Of a stretch of DNA of 64,000 nucleotides, positions 1-8,061 are shown one piece after another. Both the position numbers and the translations under genes were made by a program. The DNA is from Neolewinella agarilytica. GTDB taxonomy: Bacteria > Bacteroidota > Bacteroidia > Chitinophagales > Saprospiraceae. The stretch covers positions 23,890 through 87,889 of the forward strand of contig NZ_FOFB01000026.1 in NCBI RefSeq assembly GCF_900110645.1, in the 5' to 3' direction. Numbering within the stretch: the first letter of the stretch is position 1; each line of letters opens with the position of its first letter. The notes below the pieces were generated by a model. The model was not told the DNA's origin. It made no database searches and worked only from the letters and a program-made list of their open reading frames with translations.

Positions 1-1323
1 AAGATTGAGTATCCCCTTTTCAAGCCGGTAATCAAAACTCAAGCGGGGAGCAAAAACGGTCCCTTCGATGGTCCCGGTGTAACGGTCGGCCCGCAGCGCA
101 CCGTTAATCGTCGTTTTACCAATGATTTTCTTTAACCCTACGAAGGGGCTGATTGCAGTGGATGTACTGAAGAAATTTAAAAACTCCGTGCTCCCGTGCA
201 GGCCAAAGCTCGTAAAAGAAAAATTATTCCCGGCCGTTTGCTCAATCCATTCGGCTCCTATCCACACTTCGCTGTCATTGCTGATTTCCCTGCGATACTG
301 AACGTTTCCATTGATGAATTTGTAGGTGGAAAAAAGTTCAGCGCGGTCCAGTCCGGAACTTCTGGAAGACTGAATTCTTTCCGGCTTTGTTTCTGAATAA
401 GAAAGGCCAGCGCTCATCGTCCCACTACCAATTTGCTGCTGAAAGCTAAGCCCTCCGATGGTCAGGTCACTCTGAAAGTCAATGTCAAACAGTCCTTTTT
501 GCTCCGTAAGCCCCTCTTCATCCGGCCGCGTAAATTCATTACTACTGCTACCATAAATACCAAAGAGGCTCAGCTCTCCCCCCTCCCATTCATGATGCAA
601 ATGCCCGTTTAAATCCGCAAAGCGAATTTCCTCTCCGCCAAAATCCACGCCCATATCAGCCAGCAGGCCGGTGAAGCTGTAGCGGCCGTTGACGAGGTAG
701 CTGGTTTTGCCCGACTTACCGATCGGCCCTTCGGCCATCAGATCAAAGCCAATGAAACCGGTCTGGGCCTGGTATTTACGTTTGGTTTTGCTGCCGGGTC
801 GCAGGCGGAGGTCAAAGGTGCCACCGGTGGCGTGGCCGTATTCGACGGGCAGACCGCCCGCCAGAAATCCGGAGTTGTCCAGCATTTGGGCGGAGATGGC
901 GTTGACGCCGCCGCCGTTGAGGGTCGGGAAATCGTAAAAGGTACCGGCGTTGGCGGTGTGGTTGGGATTCACGATGGCCAGTCCGTTGATGCGCCAGAGG
1001 TTGGCATTAGGCGTGTTACCGCGTACGCTGAGGTGGTTGGCCTGGTCGTTGGTCTGCACGACACCGGGTAGCAGGGCTACCAGTCGGGCGGGATCATAAA
1101 AAGTACCGGGCAGTCGGTAGACCTCCTCAATCGTGAAGCGTTGAGCCAGTGGGCTTACCGGGGTATACTGTGCGCGGACCTCCGCGCCGGGCAAGTCGTA
1201 GATGCCGCCGAAGGAGAGGGTGTCCTGAGAAGAAAGGAGTAAGGGGAGGAGGAGTAAAGGAAAAAGGAGGAAGGGAGGAAAGGGGGAAAGGGGAAAGGAT
1301 AAGGAAGAAGTAAAGTGTTTCAT
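1..1323 (-). CDS. TonB-dependent receptor, 5' part (runs off window)
   Basis: Outer-membrane TonB-dependent receptor; only the first ~441 codons are in the window and the frame stays open to base 1. The start is the ATG at 1323-1321. A very hydrophobic Pro/Leu/Phe-rich signal peptide (about residues 1-32) is followed by a plug domain (about residues 50-170) with typical features: a LALLPGV-like stretch, an SVRGN box and an INGLAIVNPNH segment naming the plug. The rest looks like beta-barrel strands ending in aromatic residues. No N-terminal carboxypeptidase-like beta domain is present, unlike SusC-type receptors, so it is a shorter plug-barrel form. The substrate cannot be told. Family call is firm; the exact start is likely. 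Confidence 0.85.
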   Translation of the reverse strand, partial: MKHFTSSLSFPLSPFPPFLLFPLLLLPLLLSSQDTLSFGGIYDLPGAEVRAQYTPVSPLAQRFTIEEVYRLPGTFYDPARLVALLPGVVQTNDQANHLSVRGNTPNANLWRINGLAIVNPNHTANAGTFYDFPTLNGGGVNAISAQMLDNSGFLAGGLPVEYGHATGGTFDLRLRPGSKTKRKYQAQTGFIGFDLMAEGPIGKSGKTSYLVNGRYSFTGLLADMGVDFGGEEIRFADLNGHLHHEWEGGELSLFGIYGSSSNEFTRPDEEGLTEQKGLFDIDFQSDLTIGGLSFQQQIGSGTMSAGLSYSETKPERIQSSRSSGLDRAELFSTYKFINGNVQYRREISNDSEVWIGAEWIEQTAGNNFSFTSFGLHGSTEFLNFFSTSTAISPFVGLKKIIGKTTINGALRADRYTGTIEGTVFAPRLSFDYRLEKGILNL

Positions 1324-1483
1324 GATCGGGCGCAGAATTGAGGGGAGATGGTGCCTTTTAGCAAGCTCAGACGAGGCCGTGCTACAGAGCTTGCCAAATG
1401 TGCTGGTGCAAGGTAAGTTCTTTGGGGAGCAATGCATCGTCATCCACAACTTTGAGACGAAGGTTTGACATTTTCTGCGCGCG

Positions 1484-1512
1484 GGGTCCGGGGTTCGAGC
1501 CCTCACTGCCCC
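1484..1512 (+). repeat. degenerate copy of the tRNA-Val 3' end
   Basis: The stretch at 1491-1511 matches the T-arm and acceptor 3' strand of the intact tRNA-Val at about 1700-1722, with one C deleted. No matching 5' half of a tRNA lies upstream. It looks like a leftover of an older recombination or integration at this tRNA, about 200 bp from the present attL. That history is an inference; the similarity is direct. Confidence 0.6.
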
Positions 1513-1586
1513 GGCATGATTCTCTGCCTGAGGCCGGTGCCGTTTTACGAAGCTTTAGAAGTTGTCAGATATTTTTTCATCAACGC

Positions 1587-1618
1587 TTGCACAAGTCCAC
1601 AAACTTATCCTATCTTTG
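1587..1618 (+). promoter_or_regulatory. Bacteroidota-type promoter of tRNA-Val
   Basis: A TTG at 1587-1589 and a TATCTTTG at 1611-1618 fit the Bacteroidota -33/-7 pattern (TTTG, about 20 bases, TAnnTTTG). Transcription would begin about 30 bases before the tRNA 5' end. Confidence 0.65.
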
Positions 1619-1647
1619 CGGTCCGTTAGGGGAAATGTCTCCGAAAA

Positions 1648-1722
1648 GGGCGGTTAGCTCAGTTGGTTTAGAGCACCTCGTTTACACCGAGGGGGTCGGG
1701 GGTTCGAGCCCCTCACTGCCCA
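1648..1722 (+). tRNA. tRNA-Val (anticodon TAC)
   Basis: A full cloverleaf can be drawn. The acceptor GGGCGGT (1648-1654) pairs with ACTGCCC (1715-1721) with one G:T pair, and the discriminator A is at 1722. The D-arm is GCTC/GAGC. The anticodon stem CCTCG/CGAGG closes the loop TTTACAC, giving anticodon TAC (valine). The T-loop is TTCGAGC. The 3' CCA is not encoded. The last 16 bases are part of the 17-bp attachment repeat, so the integrated element uses this gene as target and leaves it intact. Confidence 0.95.
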
Positions 1723-1723
1723 C
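1707..1723. repeat. attL: 17-bp direct repeat in the tRNA 3' end
   Basis: The 17 bases at 1707-1723 (AGCCCCTCACTGCCCAC) recur exactly at 32776-32792. Flanking bases differ on both sides (G against A before, A against T after), so the identity ends sharply. The position in a tRNA 3' end, with a tyrosine integrase 170 bp away, is the classic left boundary of an integrated element. Confidence 0.9.
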
Positions 1724-1750
1724 ACGTTTTCCAACAAAAGTTGGACATTT

Positions 1751-1792
1751 AAGCCGCAATCCTGCGTTTTCAGGGGTTGCGGCTTTCTTTTT
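1751..1792 (+). terminator. intrinsic terminator brought in by the element
   Basis: AAGCCGCAA (1751-1759) pairs with TTGCGGCTT (about 1777-1785), with further CCTG/CAGG pairing inside, followed by a T-rich tail. It lies inside the element and can end the tRNA-Val transcript, replacing the original terminator now found beyond attR. Confidence 0.75.
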
Positions 1793-1892
1793 GCGCTCAC
1801 TTCGTCAAACTTTTTGTGTTTATATAGGCTTATTTGCTTATAATTGGGATGCTTTTCTACCCTATTTCTAAACATCCTAAGCTTTTCTGAGA

Positions 1893-3035
1893 ATGACTGT
1901 TCGAGCGCTATTGTGGAAGCACTCCGTCCGGAAGGATGGAACTTCTAACATCAAAATTTACTCCTACCAGGAAGGAAAGAAGAAATACGTCAAGACAAAA
2001 TTCTATGCTCTCCCAAAAGATTGGGACGAACGCCGGGGGAGGTTAAAGCCTCGTGCGCCGTTTGCAGCTAAAATTAACGCCATTCTTGGACGCCTGGAGA
2101 TGGAAGCCAAAGGAGAGATGATGGGCGTCCGCTCTTCACTTATACGTTTCGTAGCTGAGTACGTCGAAGATTGTCGGGACGGCCGCGAAGGACTTAGAAA
2201 AGGTACCTGGAAGAAATTCATCAGCTTCCGGAATAAGCTTCAGACTTATAAAGACTCCAGGCAACTGGAGGATATTACCTTCTCGCAGATCGATCTTGCC
2301 TTTTATGCTGACTTCAAGAATTTCTTACGCGACTCAGGTACCGGCCGCTCCGGAGTAGCGAACCACATCAAACATCTGAAGAAGTTCATGCAACTAGGCC
2401 TTGATCGAGGACTACATAATAATGTAGCCTTCAAAGCCAAGTCCTTCAAAGCAGAGCGCATACGGCCCAACGACAAAATTTATCTGACACCGGAAGAGAT
2501 CTCGACCATGGCCAACCTTGACCTATCAGGGTTTCCAAGCCTGGAGAAAGAGCGTGATCGATTCCTCGTGTCTTATTATCTGGTTATGCGCTTTGGTGAT
2601 AGCCTTCGAATCAATGAGGGTAGCATCAGCCAGCACAACGGCCGCTACTACTACAAAAACATTGCTGAAAAAACGGAGACAGTGAGCTTTGTCCCGATCA
2701 AGCCAGCGGCCTTAAAACTGATCCGGAAGCACAACTATGATTTTACCGGAGATACTAACCAGGAAGCCAACAAGAAATTGAAGAGGATTGCGGCAATGGC
2801 AGGCTTCTTAACCAATATGGCGGAACCTGGCGCTCCGCATCAACCTAAGTGTTCGTTAGTGACGACGCACACGGCGCGTAGGAGTGCAGCAACAAATATG
2901 CACCTGGCTGGCATGCCATTGAGCGAAATCATGCAGCTGGGGGGATGGAGATTTGAGGCAACACTGAAGCAGTATTTATTGGCGGGTGGTTTGGATCTGG
3001 CGCATATTAGTGCGGATCGGGAGTTTTTCCTGTAA
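1893..3035 (+). CDS. tyrosine recombinase (element integrase)
   Basis: Site-specific recombinase that would join the element's att site to the tRNA-Val 3' end. It has 380 residues in the order usual for Bacteroidota integrases: N-terminal arm-binding domain (about 1-75), SAM-like core-binding domain (about 85-180) and catalytic domain (about 195-375). Catalytic residues are visible: Arg233 (in MRFGD), Lys260 region, His326 and Arg329 (HTAR), Trp352 (GGW) and Tyr361 (LKQYL). It is read away from attL, starting 170 bp inside the element. The length is normal for the family and the active site looks complete, so the enzyme is probably functional. Confidence 0.93.
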   Translation: MTVRALLWKHSVRKDGTSNIKIYSYQEGKKKYVKTKFYALPKDWDERRGRLKPRAPFAAKINAILGRLEMEAKGEMMGVRSSLIRFVAEYVEDCRDGREGLRKGTWKKFISFRNKLQTYKDSRQLEDITFSQIDLAFYADFKNFLRDSGTGRSGVANHIKHLKKFMQLGLDRGLHNNVAFKAKSFKAERIRPNDKIYLTPEEISTMANLDLSGFPSLEKERDRFLVSYYLVMRFGDSLRINEGSISQHNGRYYYKNIAEKTETVSFVPIKPAALKLIRKHNYDFTGDTNQEANKKLKRIAAMAGFLTNMAEPGAPHQPKCSLVTTHTARRSAATNMHLAGMPLSEIMQLGGWRFEATLKQYLLAGGLDLAHISADREFFL

Positions 3036-3179
3036 AAAACTCCTTAATAGAATTCAATATACTTAGGCTATGTATATAACCCAATGCTTGATCCGTCTCC
3101 ATTTATTGGAAACGTATTCTGAAGCGTTTCGCAGTAGCCAATACCTTGCAATCATTGTTCACCCCTAAAACATAGTATA

Positions 3180-3290
3180 ATGGGTAAATCACAGAAGCCA
3201 AAGGTTAGCAAACCACGCAATTGGCCAAGTAAGAACCCCGGACAAAAGTCTGGCGGTAATCGAGACAACAACCCAAAGCAGTCTCGTTAG
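3180..3290 (+). CDS. small basic peptide (36 aa)
   Basis: A 36-residue frame beginning MGKSQKPKVSKP, rich in Lys, Asn, Pro and Gly, with no hydrophobic segment. Short peptides of this Lys/Pro/Asn/Gly-rich kind containing NWPS occur widely in Bacteroidota as unnamed genes. It sits between the integrase and an inverted repeat. Function unknown; it could bind nucleic acid given its charge, but that is a guess. Confidence 0.5.
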   Translation: MGKSQKPKVSKPRNWPSKNPGQKSGGNRDNNPKQSR

Positions 3291-3300
3291 TATATTTACT

Positions 3301-3335
3301 GTAGGTACGGCGCTACTTTGAAGTGTCGTACCTAC
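3301..3335. repeat. 9-bp perfect inverted repeat
   Basis: GTAGGTACG (3301-3309) pairs with CGTACCTAC (3327-3335) around a 17-base loop. No T-run follows, so it is a weak terminator candidate; it could equally be a protein-binding site next to the integrase gene. Confidence 0.6.
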
Positions 3336-3353
3336 TCCTAAACACGAAATTTC

Positions 3354-3752
3354 ATGTTCTTATTTATCTTACTCTATTTAGTCGTTTACGTTACAATCTT
3401 AACCTGGACCTTTACTAAAGCAGAGATCGCTCAAGAGTACGGTGTGACACGGCCTACATTAAGGAAATGGATTCGATACTTCAGTTCGCGAACTGATTAT
3501 GAGACGTGGAAGCGACGAAGAAAATTTTCAGGCAAAGAAGTTTTATCACTCATTTGTGAACTTGGCTGGCCTAACAGCACAAACTGTCTCACTAAAGGGC
3601 AGATCAAAGAGCAGTGCGAAACTGAGTATCAAACTATAACTGACATGGTTCAGCTGAACGCGGCAAAGCTCGGTATTGATATCAACGCATATCGTAACGT
3701 TGATATATTTCCGCCTTCGTTATCACAGCGTATAGTCGCAGTAATGGGATAG
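3354..3752 (+). CDS. HTH-domain protein of unknown function
   Basis: 132 residues in the longest reading. The first ~18 residues are hydrophobic and may be an artefact of a too-early start, because the helix-turn-helix begins directly afterwards (about residues 20-40, KAEIAQEYGVTRPTLRKWI). The rest is mixed helical with no known motif. It is the last plus-strand gene before the convergent minus-strand block and may be an accessory regulator of the element. No start other than the ATG at 3354 precedes the HTH, so the N-terminus is uncertain. Confidence 0.55.
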   Translation: MFLFILLYLVVYVTILTWTFTKAEIAQEYGVTRPTLRKWIRYFSSRTDYETWKRRRKFSGKEVLSLICELGWPNSTNCLTKGQIKEQCETEYQTITDMVQLNAAKLGIDINAYRNVDIFPPSLSQRIVAVMG

Positions 3753-3908
3753 CAGACCCAATCAAGATTACCAGACAAGTATAATTTAAAAGGCCTCTGC
3801 ATTTTCTCTCGTTTCACATAGCTCACAAAAGAAGCCGCCTCCCCAATAAAGGAAAGACGGCCCACCAAAACGCATAACATGAAATAGTTGCTATGCGACC
3901 TGTAATGT

Positions 3909-4622
3909 CTATGCTGCGGCAATAGCGCGATCTTTCGCCTGAGCGATCGATTGAACCGTACGGGTACGGTTAAAGACTTCGATATCCGCCAACTCCTCAG
4001 CTCCTTCGGCTATACCTGTTTCCAGGGCTTCAAGAACGAAGGAAAGAATGATGGGGTCTTTGATCACGTTTTCAAGAACGGGTACCGTCAGGTCAGTAAC
4101 AACGTACTCCTGGACTTCAGGATTCAAGATGAAAGCATCGAGGACTTCCTCGGCTTGCCCGGCGTTGTCAGGATCTTCGTCAGCCAATAACTCTGCAGCA
4201 CCAAGCACAGGGACAGAGAGTAAAGTCAGACCACGCGAAAGGCGTGGGTTAACGATGCTGGCAATCTTTTCTTTGATCACACCTGCAGCCAGCGGAATGG
4301 CTTCTACGGAGAAGAAGGATTTTACAATGGCGTTGACCTGGCCACCGTTGTCTGGGTTGCTGTCTGAGATAGCGCGTACCAGGTTCTTACAACCCATCAA
4401 CAGGGCCATGACCAGCGTCTGCAGCGCAGGTGAAGGAATAAAAGATATCAGCCGGGGAGCGTAGATATCAAGAGCGCGGGCAATAAGGCCACCGGCGAAG
4501 CCTGGGATAATACGAGTCTTCATGCGAAAAGCATTTTGGGTTAAAAAATGATCCGCAATCGGAAAGATGGAGAGCCAACTCCTTTGGGTTAATGCTATGA
4601 GAACTATCTGTTTTTGATCCAA
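3909..4622 (-). CDS. hypothetical element protein, last gene of minus-strand block
   Basis: 237 residues from the ATG at 4622, or 204 from the ATG at 4523, which gives a cleaner N-terminus (MKTRIIPGFAGG). It is helical, with hydrophobic stretches (ISFIPSPALQTLVMALLMG; LTLLSVPVLGAAELLA) and two similar acidic motifs, SNPDNGGQ and EDPDNAGQ, each followed by a helix, suggesting an internal duplication. The longer start overlaps the ParB-like gene by 19 bases; the shorter leaves an 80-base gap. No family recognised. Its position at the end of the late-type operon suggests a virion or membrane-associated role, by inference only. Confidence 0.6.
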   Translation of the reverse strand: MDQKQIVLIALTQRSWLSIFPIADHFLTQNAFRMKTRIIPGFAGGLIARALDIYAPRLISFIPSPALQTLVMALLMGCKNLVRAISDSNPDNGGQVNAIVKSFFSVEAIPLAAGVIKEKIASIVNPRLSRGLTLLSVPVLGAAELLADEDPDNAGQAEEVLDAFILNPEVQEYVVTDLTVPVLENVIKDPIILSFVLEALETGIAEGAEELADIEVFNRTRTVQSIAQAKDRAIAAA

Positions 4623-5857
4623 TAGAGCCCGGCGAATAGCATCACTCCGGGAATCAGTATTGAGTTGTTGTTTGTTGTGCCAACCCCGAAAAGCGTCTGC
4701 TCATTGCGGGCGTGTGCTTGTACTTCGCTAGACTTTGCACGAAGTCCCTGATAAGCTAAACGGGCATTTCTCAATGCACGTTCCAAGGGTGCTGTAATGT
4801 CTGCTACCTGCTTGGGAGTTGCTCCCTGAGCCGCTAGTCGACTTACTTTAGCCTTCAGCTCCTTATCGATGTCGAAAACGGTTTTTTTCGCCTCTTCGAG
4901 CTGAGCGTTGTACTGGCGTTCAACGGGGGAAAGCTGAACTGCAGATTGTATGTTTAAACGCTCCTCCAGCTGGCCGAAGGTGGTCCGTCTGTTAATGATC
5001 GATGCCAGGCGCTGCGCAAATTTCGTTTCGCTGTTAACCTGGCCAGATCCGCTACCGTAACCACTTCGGGTAACGAGCCATTCATATAACTCATCTTCGT
5101 GTGAATTAGTGAGCGCCGGCACTTTGCGCCGAGCGTTGCCAATCCATCGACCTACGTTATTGATGATCGTTTTACTGTCTGCCTGACCGTTTGACATTGC
5201 TTCCAATGCTCTCCAGGTCTTTCCGGTCGGAGAAAGAAAACTGAAGGCCAGGATGGTGTTTGCATTCCGGCCTTCCAGTCGTTTTGCGTTCGCTTGCATT
5301 GCACCTGCGTCCGCGCCTGATTCTCGTTGTCTTCTGTAGAAGGTCGCGCGTTCTAGGTCAGTTTCTTTTGTACTCAGGGTATTACTCTCCAGCGCTATCT
5401 TTTTCGCTGCAGCCAGAGAACCAGAAAACAGTTTGGCCGGAATAGAACAAAAGCCACGACTGCCTATTTTTTCACCCTCAGCGCAAAGCTGGGTAAATGC
5501 TTCAAAGCGGCTATGACCGGAAAGCACGAAGAGCCCACCAGCTGGGTTTTTCCAGACGGTAATTGCGTCCATATTCGCCCACCTAAAAGAACCTGACTTC
5601 ACAGCCTCCATAATGTTCTGAACACTGCGCAGACTGTACGGCGCAGCGCGGTTCTGAAACCATTCATGAGCGACGCGAATGTCCTTCAATGGTATCAGGT
5701 CGATCCCCGAGCTCCTGCCCTTTCCGGCCGGACCAAGTTTTACACCATCTTTGCTTTTCAAGCCCTGATGCCAATTACAGGCTCCGCGACGCTTGTGCGT
5801 CGAGTAAGTCCCATCTTTACAGGGATAGATAACACGGGGCTTTTTACGTAAGATCAT
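4604..5857 (-). CDS. ParB-like domain protein with C-terminal membrane anchor
   Basis: 417 residues. Residues about 12-35 carry a CKDGTYSTHKRRGAC-type motif followed by WH, as in small DUF3761-like proteins. A ParB/sulfiredoxin-like domain follows at about 52-160 (LIPLKDIRVAHEWFQ; LSGHSRFEAF with the GHxR box). A long helical and coiled-coil part reaches residue ~390, and the last ~20 residues are hydrophobic and end in basic residues (GVMLFAGLYWIKNR), a likely tail anchor. Its ATG overlaps the stop of the muramidase gene by 4 bases (ATGA). ParB domains normally bind or cut DNA; membrane anchoring is unusual and may tie the genome to a membrane or vesicle. No partner parA is visible. Confidence 0.65.
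   Translation of the reverse strand: MILRKKPRVIYPCKDGTYSTHKRRGACNWHQGLKSKDGVKLGPAGKGRSSGIDLIPLKDIRVAHEWFQNRAAPYSLRSVQNIMEAVKSGSFRWANMDAITVWKNPAGGLFVLSGHSRFEAFTQLCAEGEKIGSRGFCSIPAKLFSGSLAAAKKIALESNTLSTKETDLERATFYRRQRESGADAGAMQANAKRLEGRNANTILAFSFLSPTGKTWRALEAMSNGQADSKTIINNVGRWIGNARRKVPALTNSHEDELYEWLVTRSGYGSGSGQVNSETKFAQRLASIINRRTTFGQLEERLNIQSAVQLSPVERQYNAQLEEAKKTVFDIDKELKAKVSRLAAQGATPKQVADITAPLERALRNARLAYQGLRAKSSEVQAHARNEQTLFGVGTTNNNSILIPGVMLFAGLYWIKNR
5299..5317 (+). repeat. dispersed GC-rich repeat copy inside ParB-like gene
   Basis: TTGCACCTGCGTCCGCGCC; on the coding strand it reads as Gly-Ala-Asp-Ala-Gly-Ala. Confidence 0.7.
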
Positions 5858-6645
5858 GACAAGAGTATGTAAGTCAGTGCGGCAATCGTGACGGTGGCCA
5901 GGACGTTTCCTCCTGACGTAGTGGGCATTCCTTCAACGTAAACGAAGCTATCAATTCGGCGCAGCCAACCACGTAGGAAAACGTTCTGGGAAGAGTCGTT
6001 GGCTACAATATGATGATAGTATTGGCGGCGCCGATTTTTATACGCATCGTGTACTGCCCGGGGTGGCGCTGAAATCAGTGCTGCATGGGTATTGGGGCCA
6101 TATCGGTTATCCGGAGTAACGCCAAGAACTTCCTGCATCAGGCGAACGCCCTGGCCATGATTAATTATCCCGTCCAAGAAGATATTCGCCACTTGCTGGT
6201 CTGGAAGCTGATCGCCGGAGATGCGATCCCAATACAGCCGCTTAAAAATGGATATCGCTGTACTTCTGGGCATGGTGCGCATATCACTTTCAGATGGTGG
6301 CCGCCCGAGGTGTATTTCGTAGACTTGTGCATTGATGCCCCAATTGGTTCCTACCAGTTGCCTCAGGGAATTATAGTTTCCTCGATCCTGTGGTAGTTTC
6401 TGATAGCCCGCTTCATGATCGGCTACGATGTTATAGGCAATTTCAAAATTAGCCATTGGAATCGGGGTTGTCTCTTCCTCTCCTGGCATGGAATGGGGAA
6501 CAGGAGGAGGGGTGGCAGGAATGGTGTCACGAATAATTTCAGGAACCGGTACAGGGACAGCAGGAGCGACTTTCTCCCTTATCAGAAAGTAATAGGCGAG
6601 CCCTACGACGATGGCCAGTGCGACAACAATTAAGAAGGTATTCAT
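5854..6645 (-). CDS. membrane-anchored muramidase (GH108-like) with peptidoglycan-binding part
   Basis: 263 residues. An N-terminal membrane helix (about 3-22) and a Pro-rich linker precede a lysozyme-like domain (about 65-230). The family signature is recognisable: Glu78 in DHEAGY is the expected catalytic acid, followed by an Asp/Gly/Asn stretch and a TNWGI segment. The DGIINHGQG...LMQEVLGV...RYGPNTHAAL part matches the peptidoglycan-binding module usual in this family. A second hydrophobic segment closes the protein. It should cleave murein glycan strands, for host lysis or for entry if carried in the particle. Double membrane anchoring points to a membrane or virion position rather than a free endolysin. 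Confidence 0.75.
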   Translation of the reverse strand: MNTFLIVVALAIVVGLAYYFLIREKVAPAVPVPVPEIIRDTIPATPPPVPHSMPGEEETTPIPMANFEIAYNIVADHEAGYQKLPQDRGNYNSLRQLVGTNWGINAQVYEIHLGRPPSESDMRTMPRSTAISIFKRLYWDRISGDQLPDQQVANIFLDGIINHGQGVRLMQEVLGVTPDNRYGPNTHAALISAPPRAVHDAYKNRRRQYYHHIVANDSSQNVFLRGWLRRIDSFVYVEGMPTTSGGNVLATVTIAALTYILLS

Positions 6646-6650
6646 AGGGG

Positions 6651-8033
6651 CTATTTGTGGGAAAGAGAAGCGCGGCAGAAGGCCATCATTGATGCTCGTG
6701 CTTTTTTCAGTAGTGCCTTGTTTGGGTATACAGGGTGACCATACTGTGAACTGGCAAGGAACCGATTTCTCTTTCCTTGCTTTTTTAGCTCTTGGTTAAT
6801 CATTGCCTCGAAAGCACGCGCCCAAATTTCATTATTGCGAATCCAGTATTCAGGTGCATCCTTGATCCTCTCTCTGTAAGCATTCATGCTCCCATCTGGA
6901 TTAAGCATAATCTTTGCCAGAGCGGTTTCCATTAGTCCGCGTGGCGTTTTCCGGCCACGCTCCGGTAGGTCAGTGCTGGTGGATCGCCACGCACGTAGAT
7001 CACGTTGTCGAGGCCAAAGGTGGAAGTCTATTGCGTGACCATATTCATGGGCCAGGGTACCAGCTCCCTTAGTCCGAGTTAGGTTAATCAGGATGTAGCG
7101 GGAATTATAGGTAGCAGCGGCTCCACCACCTTTCCCTCTTGCGCCGTAGGCGATGGCCAGGGTTCCATTAAGACCAATTCTCTTTTGCGGTGTACGTAGA
7201 ATTTGAGCCAGATCCGTCAGACTTTCATCGATGGCCACCAGGGCTTGCTGTCGTTCGTCCTGTGGCACCCAATTACCAAACTCAATACTGTGAAGTCCGA
7301 ACCTCTCTACTATCGCCGGTGCATTGGCCGTGTACACCGTGTAGCGTTTTTTGCGTCCAGAATAGTCTTTCTCAGTAAGCCTCTTTTTCTCCAGCCAGTA
7401 GGAGTCTACCCGACTACCTGGTTTAATTGGCGTAGTATCGGTCGCCTTTCGAGCAGAGCCAATTGGCAACGCCCTCACCTCTCCGAGTGAAGGCAAGAGT
7501 TGGCGATCTTCAGCGGGAAGACTGTAGTACTTTGTCACGCCCATTGTTGCGATCGCTCCGTAGCCTAGTTGCCCAACTAAGGAGTTAGCATCAAAAGTCT
7601 TTTTCGCCGCGTAGGCAGTCCCTAATAGCAAAAGCCAGGGCGGAAGGCGAAACAGTCCCAGAAGACTATTCTCGCCTTCTCCTGAAGCTCCTGGCAGACT
7701 TCCACCTCCACAAGTAAAATCTACAATTGGCGGAAGATATTGAAGCTGGTTTAGGTGCCCAATGATTTGCGCCCTGGTGACACCTGCCCCAGAGAGCGTT
7801 CTCACCATCTTGTAGCACTTTTCCCCGTCAGGTTTTCTTCCCGTCAACGCCATAAAGACCAAAGAAGGGTAAATAGTAACTCCTACCGACTCCGGTGGCA
7901 CTGAAGAAAAAGGGCTCCCTTTTACCTCCTCAAAAATGCTATCAACTGCCGGATGACGGTCGTAGACAAAACTTTGCAACATTGCGCTGAAAGCAACATT
8001 GCCATCATTGAACCCAAGGAGGAGAAATTTCAT
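6651..8033 (-). CDS. membrane protein with HEYGH metallopeptidase-like (LPD1-type) domain
   Basis: 460 residues. The N-terminal ~130 have no recognised fold. A hydrophobic segment (about 130-160, LPPWLLLLGTAYAAKK) may span a membrane. The C-terminal half has LAHEYGHAIDFHLW at about 327-340, an HExxH zinc-binding motif in a context like the large polyvalent protein-associated domain LPD1, common in phage proteins. Downstream Trp- and Glu-containing helices (PEYWIRNNEIWARAFEAM) also fit that family. It lies 5 bp upstream of the muramidase gene. Role unknown; a structural or wall-modifying virion protein is plausible. Confidence 0.6.
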   Translation of the reverse strand: MKFLLLGFNDGNVAFSAMLQSFVYDRHPAVDSIFEEVKGSPFSSVPPESVGVTIYPSLVFMALTGRKPDGEKCYKMVRTLSGAGVTRAQIIGHLNQLQYLPPIVDFTCGGGSLPGASGEGENSLLGLFRLPPWLLLLGTAYAAKKTFDANSLVGQLGYGAIATMGVTKYYSLPAEDRQLLPSLGEVRALPIGSARKATDTTPIKPGSRVDSYWLEKKRLTEKDYSGRKKRYTVYTANAPAIVERFGLHSIEFGNWVPQDERQQALVAIDESLTDLAQILRTPQKRIGLNGTLAIAYGARGKGGGAAATYNSRYILINLTRTKGAGTLAHEYGHAIDFHLWPRQRDLRAWRSTSTDLPERGRKTPRGLMETALAKIMLNPDGSMNAYRERIKDAPEYWIRNNEIWARAFEAMINQELKKQGKRNRFLASSQYGHPVYPNKALLKKARASMMAFCRASLSHK

Positions 8034-8061
8034 GGCTATTGATTTTCAAAAGGTAAAGGAA

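Larger units (their letters stand above)
1324..1647. other. intergenic region between receptor gene and tRNA-Val
   Basis: No convincing coding sequence. It holds the upstream region of the receptor gene, a degenerate copy of a tRNA 3' end (1484-1512) and the promoter of the tRNA-Val gene (1587-1618). An open frame that runs across 1398-1871 passes straight through the tRNA and is not a gene. Confidence 0.6.

Noticed and set aside
1398..1871. 157-aa plus-strand open frame over the tRNA-Val gene
   Set aside because: It runs through a complete tRNA, attL and a terminator; composition is not protein-like.
1654..1875. 73-aa minus-strand frame over the tRNA
   Set aside because: Antisense to the tRNA and att site; a common false call in tRNA regions.
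4604..5857. Walker A motif SPTGKT in the ParB-like protein
   Set aside because: The first Gly of GxxxxGKT is missing and no Walker B follows.
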